NCBI GenBank assembly: GCA_004292515.1
Contig: RDXB01000067.1
Location: 1 to 57,705, forward strand
From: Oscillatoriales cyanobacterium
Lineage (GTDB): Bacteria > Cyanobacteriota > Cyanobacteriia > CACIAM-69d
Length of the DNA stretch: 57,705 bases
Reading direction: 5' to 3'
Made by a program: the position numbers and the translations under genes. The stretch's first letter is position 1; each line of letters opens with the position of its first letter. Below, piece after piece: positions 42,946 to 51,620 of the stretch. The notes beneath the pieces are model-generated. The model searched no databases, was not told the origin of the DNA, and was given only the letters and a program-made list of their open reading frames with translations.

Positions 42946-43947
42946 ATGCTAGCCCTTCGATTCCCTCGGTTGCTGCGCGTTGCCCTCCCTTTGTTGGCGG
43001 TGGCTGCCTTGGCATCCCCGGCACGGGCCCAAGACACGAATGTGCCTGATGCCGAAACTCCCAGCTCCGAGCCAGAGGTTGTCCAGACTAGTGGCTTACT
43101 CAGCGCGGCGGGTGGTAAGCGGTTAATGGAAGAGGCCGCACGGGCGATCGACGCCCAAAACTACGGGCTGGCCCAGCAGCGATTGCAGCAAGCCCGCCAA
43201 GTCTTTAACCAGCTCTCCAACTTTCACCAGCAACTGGCCGGAGCCTTCTCGGCGATCGATAACGGTGTTTCCCAAGATCAGCGCAAGAGTGCCCTCGAAG
43301 CGGCCCAACTGCGGGATATGTCCACCTACCAATTAGCCCTGGTACATCGAGCCCAAAATCAACTGGAACTGGCGATTCCCCTCCTGGTGCAAATTGTCGG
43401 GAGCCAAAGCCCGACCCGAGACTTGGGAGCCAAGGCCTATCAGCAACTCGCGGAACTGGGCTTCATTCGATCGAGCGCGCCGAATTCGGTCACACAAGTC
43501 AGTGGCTTGCTCAGTATGCCCAGTGGCCAGCGGCTGATGAATGAAGCATCCCAGGCGATCGAGTCCCAAAACTACGGTCTGGCCCAGCAGCGGTTGCAGC
43601 AGGCCCGCCAAGTGTTCAACCAGCTTTCCAACTTCCACCAGCAACTGGCTGGGGCCTTTGCAGCGGTTGACAATCGGGTGTCCCAAGATCAGCGCAAAAG
43701 TGCCCTAGAGGCGGCGGAAATGCGCGATGTGTCAACCTACCAGTTGGCCGTGGTGCATCGGGTTCAAAATCAACCGGAATTGGCGATTCCCCTGCTGACC
43801 CAGGTGGTGGGCAGCCAAAGCCCCACGCGGGATTTGGGGTCAAAGGCCTATCAGCAATTGGTGGAATTGGGCTTCGTTCGTCCCAGTTCGCCACGACCGG
43901 CCAGTGGCGCAACGCCGACCCCAACTCCGGCTGCGTCCCCGCGCTAG
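42946..43947 (+). CDS. Secreted protein with two tandem copies of a ~130-aa domain
   Basis: 333 aa. A clear signal peptide (LLRVALPLLAVAALASPARAQ, about 9-29) predicts export. Two highly similar domains follow, about residues 48-180 and 185-315, sharing NYGLAQQRLQQARQVFNQLS, VSQDQRKSALEAA, MRD.STYQLA and GSQSPTRDLG.KAYQQL.ELGF. Helical, TPR-like. I recall single-domain cyanobacterial relatives, so this copy appears to be an internal tandem duplication. A Pro/Thr tail ends it. Function unknown; probably a periplasmic scaffold. Divergent from the subtilase gene and just upstream of the DUF3685 gene on the same strand. Confidence 0.85.
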   Translation: MLALRFPRLLRVALPLLAVAALASPARAQDTNVPDAETPSSEPEVVQTSGLLSAAGGKRLMEEAARAIDAQNYGLAQQRLQQARQVFNQLSNFHQQLAGAFSAIDNGVSQDQRKSALEAAQLRDMSTYQLALVHRAQNQLELAIPLLVQIVGSQSPTRDLGAKAYQQLAELGFIRSSAPNSVTQVSGLLSMPSGQRLMNEASQAIESQNYGLAQQRLQQARQVFNQLSNFHQQLAGAFAAVDNRVSQDQRKSALEAAEMRDVSTYQLAVVHRVQNQPELAIPLLTQVVGSQSPTRDLGSKAYQQLVELGFVRPSSPRPASGATPTPTPAASPR

Positions 43948-44019
43948 GGGGCGATCGCACCGCTCGGGCTAACTTGTGGACTAACTTGTGGACTGGGTTT
44001 TGAGGGGCTGACCGGCAGC

Positions 44020-45276
44020 ATGACTGAGCCTGATGCACGGAATTTGCCCCGATCTCGATCGCCCCTGCTGACCGGGCGACAGCGCTGGTTTCGATCGCAA
44101 TGGCTGGTGATTGATCAAGCGCTGCGGGAAACCGCCCTACTTGCTCACCAGACTGATCAATCCGGGCTGGATCGGTGGGTGTTGGCGGGGCGGCAACGGG
44201 AGTTGCGGGCCGCTCGCGGCCTGGTGAATTGGTTGGCGGGGGGGATGCCCCCCATGTCGTTATCGGAACCCAGCCCTGAACCAGCCGAGCCGGACTGGTC
44301 ACCAACACCGATCGCCGATCGCCCCCCGCCCGGTGATTCCCCCCAGGCGATCGACTTGGCCCTGTGGCGATCGACCCTGTTTGACCAGGCCGTGGCCCGG
44401 TTGGTGGTCGATCGATTGGTCAACCTGACGGGCAACCCTCTCGAACTCGACATTTTGCACCCAGACCAGCGCCGTACCCTGATGGCCTTGGTGGTGCGGC
44501 GGCTGGAACGGGGTCTAGAAACGACCCGGTCGGCCGGCTGGCGGGGCGACCGCTGGGCCACCGAACGAGAAACCCTACTACGGGGATGGTGGCAAGACCT
44601 GCTGGCTGATTTTGCCGGCGATTGGGTGGCAGTCGATCGCCTGGGAGAGGACTGGCCGATCGTCTCGGGTGATATTTTGCACCGGGCCGTGAACCTCCCC
44701 GATCTATTCGATCATCTGCTTTGGGGATTGCCCTTAGCTGTCGATGGGGTGGTGGCCGAAGTGGGCACGGCGGCCGCCCTCGATCGCGCTAGTGCCTTGC
44801 TGCATAACCTGGCCATCACCCTGGCCTGTGCCGTGGTGCAGCCGATTTTGAACCGCTATGGCGATCGCGAAGCCCTCAAACTGGCCCTGTTCGATCGGCG
44901 CTGGCTGCCCACCCGCGAAGTGGAGCGATTTCGGAATGACTTGGCTTGGAAATATCGTGTGCAGCGTTGGCTAGACGATCCCAAAGCGATCTATGAAAGC
45001 CGCCACTGGTTGCTCACGGTCAGCGATCGCGGCATCGTCAGCCTAGCCATCTATGCCCCCCGCAATCAGGAATGGCGCAACCTGGGTGGTGTGCCCTTGG
45101 TCGTTACCCTCTCGATCGAAGCCCGCGACGCGATCGCCCCACGGGTACGAGCCACCGCCCTACTCGCGGGACGTGGAGTCATGATCCTGTTACAAGCCCT
45201 CGGTCGGGGGATCGGCTTTGTTGGTCGCGGCATTGTCCAAGGCTTGGGGGATGCCCTCGATCGCCGAGGACGCTAG
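44020..45276 (+). CDS. DUF3685 family cyanobacterial/plastid protein
   Basis: 418 aa. Charged N-terminal half with a Pro-rich loop (about 80-110), then helical segments (LFDQAVARLVVDRLVNLTG; AVNLPDLFDHLLWGLPLAVDG; LALFDRRWLPTREVERFRNDL). The block WKYRVQRWLDDPKAIYESRH followed by GIVSLAIYAPRNQEW is characteristic of DUF3685, found in cyanobacteria and chloroplasts. A hydrophobic C-terminal segment (GVMILLQALGRGIGFVGRGI) may interact with membrane. Molecular function unknown. It is 72 bp after the duplicated-domain gene and may share its transcript. Confidence 0.8.
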   Translation: MTEPDARNLPRSRSPLLTGRQRWFRSQWLVIDQALRETALLAHQTDQSGLDRWVLAGRQRELRAARGLVNWLAGGMPPMSLSEPSPEPAEPDWSPTPIADRPPPGDSPQAIDLALWRSTLFDQAVARLVVDRLVNLTGNPLELDILHPDQRRTLMALVVRRLERGLETTRSAGWRGDRWATERETLLRGWWQDLLADFAGDWVAVDRLGEDWPIVSGDILHRAVNLPDLFDHLLWGLPLAVDGVVAEVGTAAALDRASALLHNLAITLACAVVQPILNRYGDREALKLALFDRRWLPTREVERFRNDLAWKYRVQRWLDDPKAIYESRHWLLTVSDRGIVSLAIYAPRNQEWRNLGGVPLVVTLSIEARDAIAPRVRATALLAGRGVMILLQALGRGIGFVGRGIVQGLGDALDRRGR

Positions 45277-45399
45277 GGGGCCGCTGTGCCGGTTGGTTGG
45301 CCCGGTTGGTTGAGCCAGCCCCCCGCGATGCCATGATTGCGATGCCCCCGCGATGTCGTGGTTGCGATGTCGTGGTTGCGATCCTGTGGAGTCAGGGGC

Positions 45400-45918
45400 T
45401 TAGTAATCAGACTTTTCGATTTTGCGGCGAATATCGTTGAGATCAATGTAGCGATCGGTGGCATTCCGCAGCTCACGGGCGATCATCCCTTCCGTGGAAA
45501 CCACCGTGATGTGAGTATTTTTGGAACGCAGCAGCTCGATCGCCCGTTCAAAATCTCCATCACCACTAAACAACACCACCGCATCGTATTGATCCACGGT
45601 GTTGAACATATCAATCACGATTTCAATATCCAAATTCGCCTTCTGGGAATAGCGTTCGGATTTGTCGTCGTAATATTCCTTTAGCAACTTGGTACGAACC
45701 GTGTAACCCAGATTAATCAACGCATCCCGAAAGCCTCGCTGATCCTGCGGATCCTTCAGACCCGTATACCAAAACGCATTGATCAGTTGAACGTTAGAAG
45801 GTTCGGTGAAATATTCTAGAACGCGCCGAGGATCGAAAAACCAGCCATTCTTTTGCTGGGCATAAAACATATTGTTGCCATCCACAAAGATGGATAGGCG
45901 CGCGGTATTAATTGTCAT
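45400..45918 (-). CDS. LabA-like NYN domain protein
   Basis: 172 aa. PIN-like/NYN fold: FVDGNNMFYAQ (about 11-21) with the first Asp, LDIEIVIDMFNT with the second acidic cluster, and VVLFSGDGDFERAIELL with the SGDGDF motif, all matching the LabA/DUF88 group. S. elongatus LabA takes part in negative feedback of circadian output; other NYN proteins are RNases. Which applies here is not known. ATG at 45918. It converges with the DUF3685 gene; the gap carries GATGTCGTGGTTGC repeated in tandem. Cytosolic. Confidence 0.92.
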   Translation of the reverse strand: MTINTARLSIFVDGNNMFYAQQKNGWFFDPRRVLEYFTEPSNVQLINAFWYTGLKDPQDQRGFRDALINLGYTVRTKLLKEYYDDKSERYSQKANLDIEIVIDMFNTVDQYDAVVLFSGDGDFERAIELLRSKNTHITVVSTEGMIARELRNATDRYIDLNDIRRKIEKSDY

Positions 45919-46510
45919 AGAGAAGGAAACCTAGCTTGTTGATTCAGAGGTTTTTGAGGGGTTTTTAGGGATCTAGACTCTAGCAGGCGGTTGGGCAATC
46001 CCCATGGGCAGCGCCGACCGGCTACCGGTGCAATCGTCAGCACTATTGCTCCGACGAAGCAGGGGCTAGGAAGGCTCCAAGCAATGGACTGCGAAAAATA
46101 GCTCACGGGAGTTGATCGCGAGCCGACCGAGCACCACAAAAAGGGCTTGGGATGTTCGAGCCGCTTTCAGCCTAGCAGTTCATAATATTCCTTAACTTTT
46201 ACACAAACGCGGTCGCTTCGGTAGCAATCCCGCACTGACCACCGTTGGGACTCGCTGGCGATCGCCCGGTGAGCTGGGATTCTAGCATTTTGCCGACTGC
46301 CCGATCAGGCGCGATCGCGACCCCCAACCAGTCTGCAATGCGATGTTCCCAGGTGGGGGCGATCGGGCGGCAGTTTTCCCATCCAAAATCTTCCTGTCCA
46401 AAATCTTCCTGCCCGAAATCTTCCTGCCCAAAATTTTTCTAGCCATCAGTGGCACAGAATCCAAAAAACTCTGCTACTATGTAGCTCGCGCTGTCAAAGC
46501 GCCACAATTT
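45919..46510. other. Spacer upstream of labA-like gene and tRNA-Ser
   Basis: About 590 bp. The labA-like promoter should lie near 45919-46000. Four 15-bp tandem repeats occur at 46385-46444. A sigma-70-like AT-rich stretch with TATGTA (46478-46483) lies 28 bp before the tRNA and could be its -10. No ORF supported. Confidence 0.4.
46385..46444 (+). repeat. Four 15-bp tandem repeats
   Basis: AAAATCTTCCTGTCC, AAAATCTTCCTGCCC, GAAATCTTCCTGCCC and AAAATTTTTCTAGCC in tandem, 67 bp upstream of the tRNA-Ser gene. Confidence 0.9.
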
Positions 46511-46600
46511 GGAGAGATGGCTGAGTGGTCGAAAGCGGCAGATTGCTAATCTGTTGAGGGTCGTTTAGACTCTCCGAGGGTTCGAATCCCTCTCTCTCCG
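46511..46600 (+). tRNA. tRNA-Ser (anticodon GCU)
   Basis: 90 nt. Acceptor arms GGAGAGA (46511-46517) and TCTCTCC (46593-46599) pair, with G as discriminator (46600). The anticodon loop TTGCTAA places GCT at 46545-46547, reading AGC/AGU. The long variable arm (TGAGGGTCGTTTAGACTCTC region) marks a class II serine tRNA. The T arm contains GGTTCGAATCC. CCA is not encoded, so it must be added after transcription. Confidence 0.97.
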
Positions 46601-46994
46601 TTCCAAATTCCTGAAACAGTGAACCCTCCACCCAGGCACGAGTTGTCATGGGCTGTGGCCTCCCGATTTCCAGGGCCAAGGGTCTAGCTCGATCCCACAA
46701 CCTCACGGCTTGTCCTGCCGAGCGATCGCCCCGCCCTACCCCACAGAGGCGAGGCATTGCTGTCATGTAGTTTTTGTCATGGATGGGTGTCATGCATAGG
46801 TGTGATGCTTCTCCATCGCCAATGCGTGTATTTTCGGCCGGGTAATGCACAATAAACCCAATTACAGCCGGGTCATCGGCTCTGCGATCGCCCCCTGCCC
46901 CATGGGTCATCCCGATGGGTAATCTCGATCGATGGTGGCGCGATCGCTCCGGTGTCCGACCTGAGTTGGATTTTTCCTTGAGGAGTGAATTGCC
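46601..46994. other. Leader/promoter region of the ABC binding-protein gene
   Basis: 394 bp with no gene. The last 20 bp hold the ribosome-binding site GAGGAG (spacing about 9) for the next ATG. No riboswitch family is recognised; near 46900 the sequence CCCATGGG...CCCGATGGG gives only a weak hairpin. Confidence 0.4.
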
Positions 46995-48314
46995 ATGACC
47001 CGTTTGCCCGATCGCCATCGCCCTTGGTTTCGCTGGCTGGCCGTTACTGCCCTGACCGCCACGTTGGGAGCCTGTGGTAGCCAGCCGGCCGCCAACAATT
47101 CCGCCAGCCCTGGAAGCGCTGCCAGTCCGGCGGGTGAAGCTGCCGCCGATGGGCTGAAAATTGGGGCCCTGTTGCCCACCACCGGGGACTTGCAATCGAT
47201 CGGGCAGCCGATGAATGAGGTCTTGCCCCTAGCCGTGGAGACGATCAACGGTTGCGGCGGCGTGAATGGCAAGCCGATCAGCCTGGTGGTGGCCGACGAC
47301 CAGACCGATCCGACCGTGGGTGTGGAAGGGATGACCAAGCTGGTGGAAGTGGACAAGGTGGCCGGCGTGGTCGGTTCCTTTGCCAGCAGCGTGTCAGGCG
47401 CAGCGGTGGACGTGGCCGTACGCAACAAGGTGATGATGATTTCGCCCGGCAGCACCAGCCCTGTGTTTACGGAGCGGGCGCAAAAGGGTGACTTTAAAGG
47501 GTTCTGGGCGCGGACTGCACCGCCCGATACTTACCAGGCAGAAGCTTTGGCCAAGTTGGCCAGTGAACGTGGCTTTAAGAAAGTCGCCACGATCGCCATC
47601 AACAATGACTACGGCGTGGGCTTTGAGCAAAAATTCATTGCCGCCTTCAAAAAGCTGGGCGGCACCGTGACCAACGAAGCCAAGCCCACCCGCTACGACC
47701 CCAAGGCCGCCACCTTTGAATCGGAAGTGAACGCGGCCTTTGGTTCCAAGCCAGAAGCAGTGGCAGCGATCCTCTACGTGGAAAGCGGCGCGCTGTTGCT
47801 GAAAGCGGCCTACGAGCAGGGCTTGAGCAAGGGCGTACAAATCATGCTGACGGACGGCATGAAGACCGACGACCTGGCCAAGCAGGTGGGCATGGGGCCT
47901 GATGGCAAACCGATTGTGGCTGGGGCGATCGGGACGGTTCCTGGGGCTGACGGGGCAGGGCTAAAGGCCCTGACCGAGCTGGTGCAAAAGAAATTAAACA
48001 AAGGCCCCGCAGCCTTTGTGCCCCAAACCTGGGATGCGATCGTGCTGATGGCTCTGGCAGCACAGGCAGCCGGCAACAACACCGGCGAAGGGATCCAAAG
48101 CAAGATCCGGGAAGTGTCGAACGGTGAGGGCGAAGTGGTCACCGACGTATGCAAGGGGCTGGAGCTGCTGAAGGCCGGCAAGAAAATCAACTACCAGGGC
48201 ACCAGCGGCAACGTAGACATTGATCAAAACGGCGACGTGGTGGGCAACTACGACGTGTGGGGTGTGGAAAGCGACGGCAAAATCACGGTCAAGGGCAAGG
48301 TGAAACTGCAATAG
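46995..48314 (+). CDS. natB: Branched-chain/neutral amino-acid ABC transporter substrate-binding lipoprotein
   Basis: 439 aa. Lipoprotein signal peptide with lipobox LGAC (Cys about residue 27), then a Ser/Ala/Pro linker and a type I periplasmic-binding fold (Peripla_BP_6): IGALLPTTGDLQSIGQPM, AVETINGCGGVNGKPISLVVADDQTDP, VVGSFASSVSGAAVDVAV, NNDYGVGFEQKFIAAFKKLG. It resembles NatB of the cyanobacterial N-I neutral amino-acid transporter or LivJ-type proteins; ligand uncertain. No permease or ATPase gene adjoins it, normal for cyanobacteria, where Nat genes are scattered. GAGGAG RBS. Palindromic-element copies follow its stop. Confidence 0.88.
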   Translation: MTRLPDRHRPWFRWLAVTALTATLGACGSQPAANNSASPGSAASPAGEAAADGLKIGALLPTTGDLQSIGQPMNEVLPLAVETINGCGGVNGKPISLVVADDQTDPTVGVEGMTKLVEVDKVAGVVGSFASSVSGAAVDVAVRNKVMMISPGSTSPVFTERAQKGDFKGFWARTAPPDTYQAEALAKLASERGFKKVATIAINNDYGVGFEQKFIAAFKKLGGTVTNEAKPTRYDPKAATFESEVNAAFGSKPEAVAAILYVESGALLLKAAYEQGLSKGVQIMLTDGMKTDDLAKQVGMGPDGKPIVAGAIGTVPGADGAGLKALTELVQKKLNKGPAAFVPQTWDAIVLMALAAQAAGNNTGEGIQSKIREVSNGEGEVVTDVCKGLELLKAGKKINYQGTSGNVDIDQNGDVVGNYDVWGVESDGKITVKGKVKLQ

Positions 48315-48432
48315 CCGCAGCGGAGTTCGTCAGTCAGCAGGGGTAGCTTGCAAAACAAGACCTACCCCTCTTGATTTGTGGGGTGAAAGGATGCTGAAAC
48401 CTTGATTGCGCCGTGATGAGATTGCGGGGCAG

Positions 48433-48452
48433 CAAGGGGCTTAAGCCCCTTG
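48433..48452 (+). repeat. Dispersed palindromic element, copy 4 (intact palindrome)
   Basis: Perfect CAAGGGGCTTAAGCCCCTTG, followed by TTACGACGACTGAGGC. Left flank TGAAACCTTGATTGCGCCGT and GATGAGATTG (48391-48424) is homologous to that of copy 3. It lies 119 bp past the ABC binding-protein stop. Confidence 0.9.
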
Positions 48453-48516
48453 TTACGACGACTGAGGCGTAGAAAATCGACGATTCCAGACTCGTGACGG
48501 GAAATGATGACACCCC

Positions 48517-48588
48517 CTAAGCCCCTTGCCCCTACGATGATCGGTGCTTGGTTTGGGCCGAAAGATACTTTTCAGACATCCTCTGAGA
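48517..48588 (+). repeat. Dispersed palindromic element, copy 5 (right half plus tail)
   Basis: Only the right arm CTAAGCCCCTTG of the palindrome remains, followed by CTACGATGATCGGTGCTTGG, then TTTGGGCCGAAAGATACTTT and CAGACATCCTC, the best match to the tails at 11530-11584 and 21577-21637. Confidence 0.8.
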
Positions 48589-48796
48589 TATTCCCACGGC
48601 GATTATCAAAGAAATCTCAGGAATTGATTAGATTTTCTTGGGTACTAATTTTTAGAAATCTCTGTTTAGAGTTGCATCAAAAATAGTATATTCAGTGAAG
48701 TCGGGTCGTTTGCCTGACTGATTAATTATTGCTCTTCGTGCTGTAGATTCATCTCGCTAATCAACCGACTTGCCTAGTTTGAGAGTTTCAATACCC

Positions 48797-49168
48797 ATGT
48801 TAGAAGCATTTATCTTTGCTGTAATTTTGCTGGGATTTTTAGGGACGATCTTCAAGCAAAACTTGATTATGAAGATCGTTTCCATGGACGTGATGAGCAC
48901 TGGAGTCATTGCTTACTACGTTTTGATTGCGGCACGATCAGGATTTTTCACCCCCATCCTCCCAGAGACCGCCCGGGCCGTTGACTATGCAGATCCGGTA
49001 CCCCAGGCAGTAATTTTAACGGCGATCGTGATTGGGTTTTCAATTCAAGCCTTGATGTTGGTTGGAACCATGAAACTGGCGCGGGACAATCCAACTCTGG
49101 AAACCCATGAGATCGAGAAAAGTATGGTATCTCAACCCCAATCAACATCCAAGAGCCACCGATCTTGA
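48797..49168 (+). CDS. mrpC: Mrp-type Na+(cation)/H+ antiporter subunit C (NuoK-like)
   Basis: 123 aa from the ATG at 48797. Three transmembrane helices (LEAFIFAVILLGFLGTIF; MDVMSTGVIAYYVLIAA; PQAVILTAIVIGFSIQALML) with the NuoK/MnhC-type PVPQAVILTAIVIG motif holding the third helix. MrpC is homologous to the NuoK/NdhE subunit of complex I. First gene of a run C-D-E-F-G-DUF4040-B on one strand; 185 AT-rich bases separate it from mrpD. A polar Ser/Gln tail ends it. Lower GC than the neighbouring genes. Confidence 0.9.
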   Translation: MLEAFIFAVILLGFLGTIFKQNLIMKIVSMDVMSTGVIAYYVLIAARSGFFTPILPETARAVDYADPVPQAVILTAIVIGFSIQALMLVGTMKLARDNPTLETHEIEKSMVSQPQSTSKSHRS

Positions 49169-49353
49169 AATAGGAGCTAATCGTCTGTTTTTTGAAATCG
49201 ACAAGGATTTTTGAGAATTTTTGAGAAATCAATTATAGATTGCTGATTTTTCTTGAGATTTCTCTGGACATTGCTTGATATCAATGATTCTTAAAATGAT
49301 CATTTGATCTTGGTTTTGCTACCTCAAGGTTATGTCGGACACTTGATGTTTGA

Positions 49354-50829
49354 ATGAGTGAGCCAATGACGTTTTCTACTGTGGCTGAACCCTTGACGAT
49401 CGGGGGGATTGCCGGACTGTTGATGTTGGGGTTTGTGGTGATTTTGTGGCCCAAACTCGATCGCCCCTTGGCTCTGTTGGGGGCGATCGCCTCGGGGTTG
49501 TATGCCTGGCCGTTGCTGCTCACCTCGGAGCCGATCGCACTCACCTTGCTCGATCGGTTTGGGGTGAATTTAGTTGCCGACTCCTTGGGTGGCTACTTCA
49601 TTTTGACCAATGCGATCGTCACCGCAGCAGTAGTTTTATACACCTGGCAAGCACCCAAAACGACTTTCTTTTATAGTCAACTGCTGATTTTGCATGGCAG
49701 TTTAAATGCGGCATTTCTCTGTGCTGACCTGGTGAGTATTTACATTGCCCTTGAGGTCAGCGGCATTGCGGCCTTTTTGTTAATTGCCCATCCCCGCACT
49801 GATCGATCGCTCTGGGTGGCCCTGCGCTATCTGTTCACCAGCAATGTGGCGATGCTGTTCTATCTGGTGGGCACGGTTTTGGTCTATCAAAATAGCCAAT
49901 CCTTTGCCCTGGCAGGTCTGAAAACTGCACCTCCCGAAGCCCTAGCCTTCATCCTGTTGGGACTGTTGGTGAAAGGTGGCGTTTTTGTGTCGGGATTGTG
50001 GTTGCCGCTCACCCATGCGGAATCGGAAACTCCCGTTTCGGCGATGCTGTCGGGTATTGCGATTAAAGCCAGTATTTTGCCCCTGTTGCGTTGTGCGTTG
50101 GTCTCCGATGACTTGGAACTGATTGTGCGCATTGTGGGGGTGGCAACGGCCTTATTCGGGGTGACCTATGCCGTGTTGGAAAAGGACACCAAACGGATGT
50201 TGGCGTTTCACACGGTGTCGCAGTTGGGATTTGTGTTGGCCGCGCCGATCGCGGGTGGGTTCTATGCCCTCAGCCACGGTTTGGTGAAGTCGGCACTATT
50301 TCTGATGGCAGGGTCTTTGCCCGATCGCCGCTTCCCCGTTTTGCAGGAGCAACGGATCGATCGCTGGCTGTGGATTCCCCTCGCGATCGCCAGTTTGTCG
50401 ATTTCCGGGTTGCCGCCCCTGGCTGGGTTCGCCGCCAAAGCCCTCACCAGCAAGGATCTCTGGCCCTGGCAATCGGTGTTGATGAACGTGGCCGCCGTGG
50501 GCACGGCCATTTCCTTTGCTAAGTTTCTGTTTCTCAAGCCGGCTCCCGGCCCCCAGGCGGCGACCTTTACGCCCAATGGTGGATTTTGGGCGGCGATCGC
50601 CCTGCTGCTGGGTGGGTTGGTAGTCGGCAATGGGTTTTACCTGGAAGCCTACACCGCCGAGAGCATCGTCAAAGCCCTGCTGACTCTTGGGGCCGGCTGG
50701 CTGATCTATTGGACGATTGTGCGGCGGCTGGCGGTGAAACTGTCGCAGGTGGCCGAAGAATTTGACCACCTGTTGGGGGCCATGGGCCTCACCTCAATCG
50801 CGCTGTTTTGGATGGCTCTGTCATGGTAA
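49354..50829 (+). CDS. mrpD: Mrp antiporter subunit D (NuoM/NuoN-like)
   Basis: 491 aa, about 14 transmembrane helices, proton-conducting membrane transporter family (Proton_antipo_M). Typical sites: the conserved Glu in SIYIALEVSGIAAF, the Lys in LVKGGVFVSGLWLPLTHAESETPVSAMLSGIAIK, and the discontinuous-helix segment KRMLAFHTVSQLGFV. In cyanobacteria such genes are often annotated ndhD5/ndhD6. The next gene starts inside its stop (ATGGTAA). In Mrp complexes D and A are the ion-translocating subunits; here no long MrpA is present, so D may carry the transport path alone (inference). An alternative start is the ATG at 49366. Confidence 0.92.
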   Translation: MSEPMTFSTVAEPLTIGGIAGLLMLGFVVILWPKLDRPLALLGAIASGLYAWPLLLTSEPIALTLLDRFGVNLVADSLGGYFILTNAIVTAAVVLYTWQAPKTTFFYSQLLILHGSLNAAFLCADLVSIYIALEVSGIAAFLLIAHPRTDRSLWVALRYLFTSNVAMLFYLVGTVLVYQNSQSFALAGLKTAPPEALAFILLGLLVKGGVFVSGLWLPLTHAESETPVSAMLSGIAIKASILPLLRCALVSDDLELIVRIVGVATALFGVTYAVLEKDTKRMLAFHTVSQLGFVLAAPIAGGFYALSHGLVKSALFLMAGSLPDRRFPVLQEQRIDRWLWIPLAIASLSISGLPPLAGFAAKALTSKDLWPWQSVLMNVAAVGTAISFAKFLFLKPAPGPQAATFTPNGGFWAAIALLLGGLVVGNGFYLEAYTAESIVKALLTLGAGWLIYWTIVRRLAVKLSQVAEEFDHLLGAMGLTSIALFWMALSW

Positions 50830-51209
50830 GCATCGTCCTGTTTCGGCTGTTGTTGTGGTTGTTGCTGACGGCCGATGGCAGCGGCATCAACTTGGCGATC
50901 GGACTGTTAGTGGCGGTGTTGCTGCCGAGGCAGCGGCTGGCTCCCGATCGGCTCCGGGATTGGCTCCAAGTGTTGGGCAAAATTGCGATCGCGATTCCCA
51001 TGGCCTACATCGAAGCGATCGAAATTATGATTTGGCCCCACCGCCACGAAGCAACAATCCGCGAACCAGTGCGACCCAATCGATCGGCTCAACTGGTATT
51101 TTTAGACATTTTTCTGATTACCTTCACGCCCAAAACGATCGTTTCCCACTACAACGAAGCGGGCTGGTATGACGTTCACCAAATTGAAAGATCCTCTCGC
51201 CAGCCCTAG
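50823..51209 (+). CDS. mrpE: Mrp antiporter subunit E
   Basis: 128 aa. Two N-terminal hydrophobic stretches (IVLFRLLLWLLLTA; NLAIGLLVAVLLP), then LQVLGKIAIAIPMAYIEAIEIMIWP and a soluble tail ending in FLIITFTP-type sequence (VFLDIFLITFTPKTIV), matching MnhE/MrpE (PF01899). Its ATG lies inside the mrpD stop (7-bp overlap), showing translational coupling. A palindromic element and about 160 bp follow before mrpF. Confidence 0.9.
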   Translation: MVSIVLFRLLLWLLLTADGSGINLAIGLLVAVLLPRQRLAPDRLRDWLQVLGKIAIAIPMAYIEAIEIMIWPHRHEATIREPVRPNRSAQLVFLDIFLITFTPKTIVSHYNEAGWYDVHQIERSSRQP

Positions 51210-51275
51210 AGCATTTCATCACCTTGGATTGGCTGGGTTTGAGAGCTTTGATTGTCCTAGCCCAATCAACCTAGA

Positions 51276-51295
51276 CAAGGGGCTTAAGCCCCTTG
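51276..51295 (+). repeat. Dispersed palindromic element, copy 6 (intact, inside the Mrp operon)
   Basis: Perfect CAAGGGGCTTAAGCCCCTTG preceded by CTAGA and followed by TTCCCAAGATGATG. It sits between mrpE and mrpF, 67 bp after the mrpE stop, where the hairpin could attenuate or process the operon transcript. Confidence 0.9.
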
Positions 51296-51368
51296 TTCCC
51301 AAGATGATGATATTCACGAAATCAGCCAATTTTCTCGTCAGCCCTAGCCCCTGCCTAGCCCATGAGCC

Positions 51369-51620
51369 ATGCTCGAAATTATCTTAATTGCCACGATTTT
51401 GATTCTGCTAATTCCCATCTATCAAGCCTTCCAGACTGAGGATATTTGGCAAAAGATGCTGGCATTTTCCAGTATTTCCAGCAAAGCATCCATCATCATT
51501 CTGATTGTTTCAGTGCTGCGAGATGACTGGTGGATTGGTGTGGTTGCCGTAATCATTTTGAGTGTAGGCAACGCAGGATTAATGTTATTAGCCAATGTTT
51601 TAAAACGGATTGATCACTGA
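51369..51620 (+). CDS. mrpF: Mrp antiporter subunit F
   Basis: 83 aa with three hydrophobic helices (IILIATILILLIPIYQAF; ISSKASIIILIVSVL; WIGVVAVIILSVGNAGLMLLA), the size and pattern of MnhF/MrpF. It ends as TGATG with the mrpG start, a one-base overlap. Weak sequence hallmarks, so the assignment relies partly on position in the operon. Confidence 0.82.
   Translation: MLEIILIATILILLIPIYQAFQTEDIWQKMLAFSSISSKASIIILIVSVLRDDWWIGVVAVIILSVGNAGLMLLANVLKRIDH

Larger units (their letters stand above)
48315..48796. other. Spacer carrying two palindromic elements; Mrp promoter region
   Basis: About 480 bp. The left half contains element copies 4 and 5; the right half (48590-48790) is AT-rich and probably holds the Mrp operon promoter. 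Small ORFs here are not supported. Confidence 0.5.
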
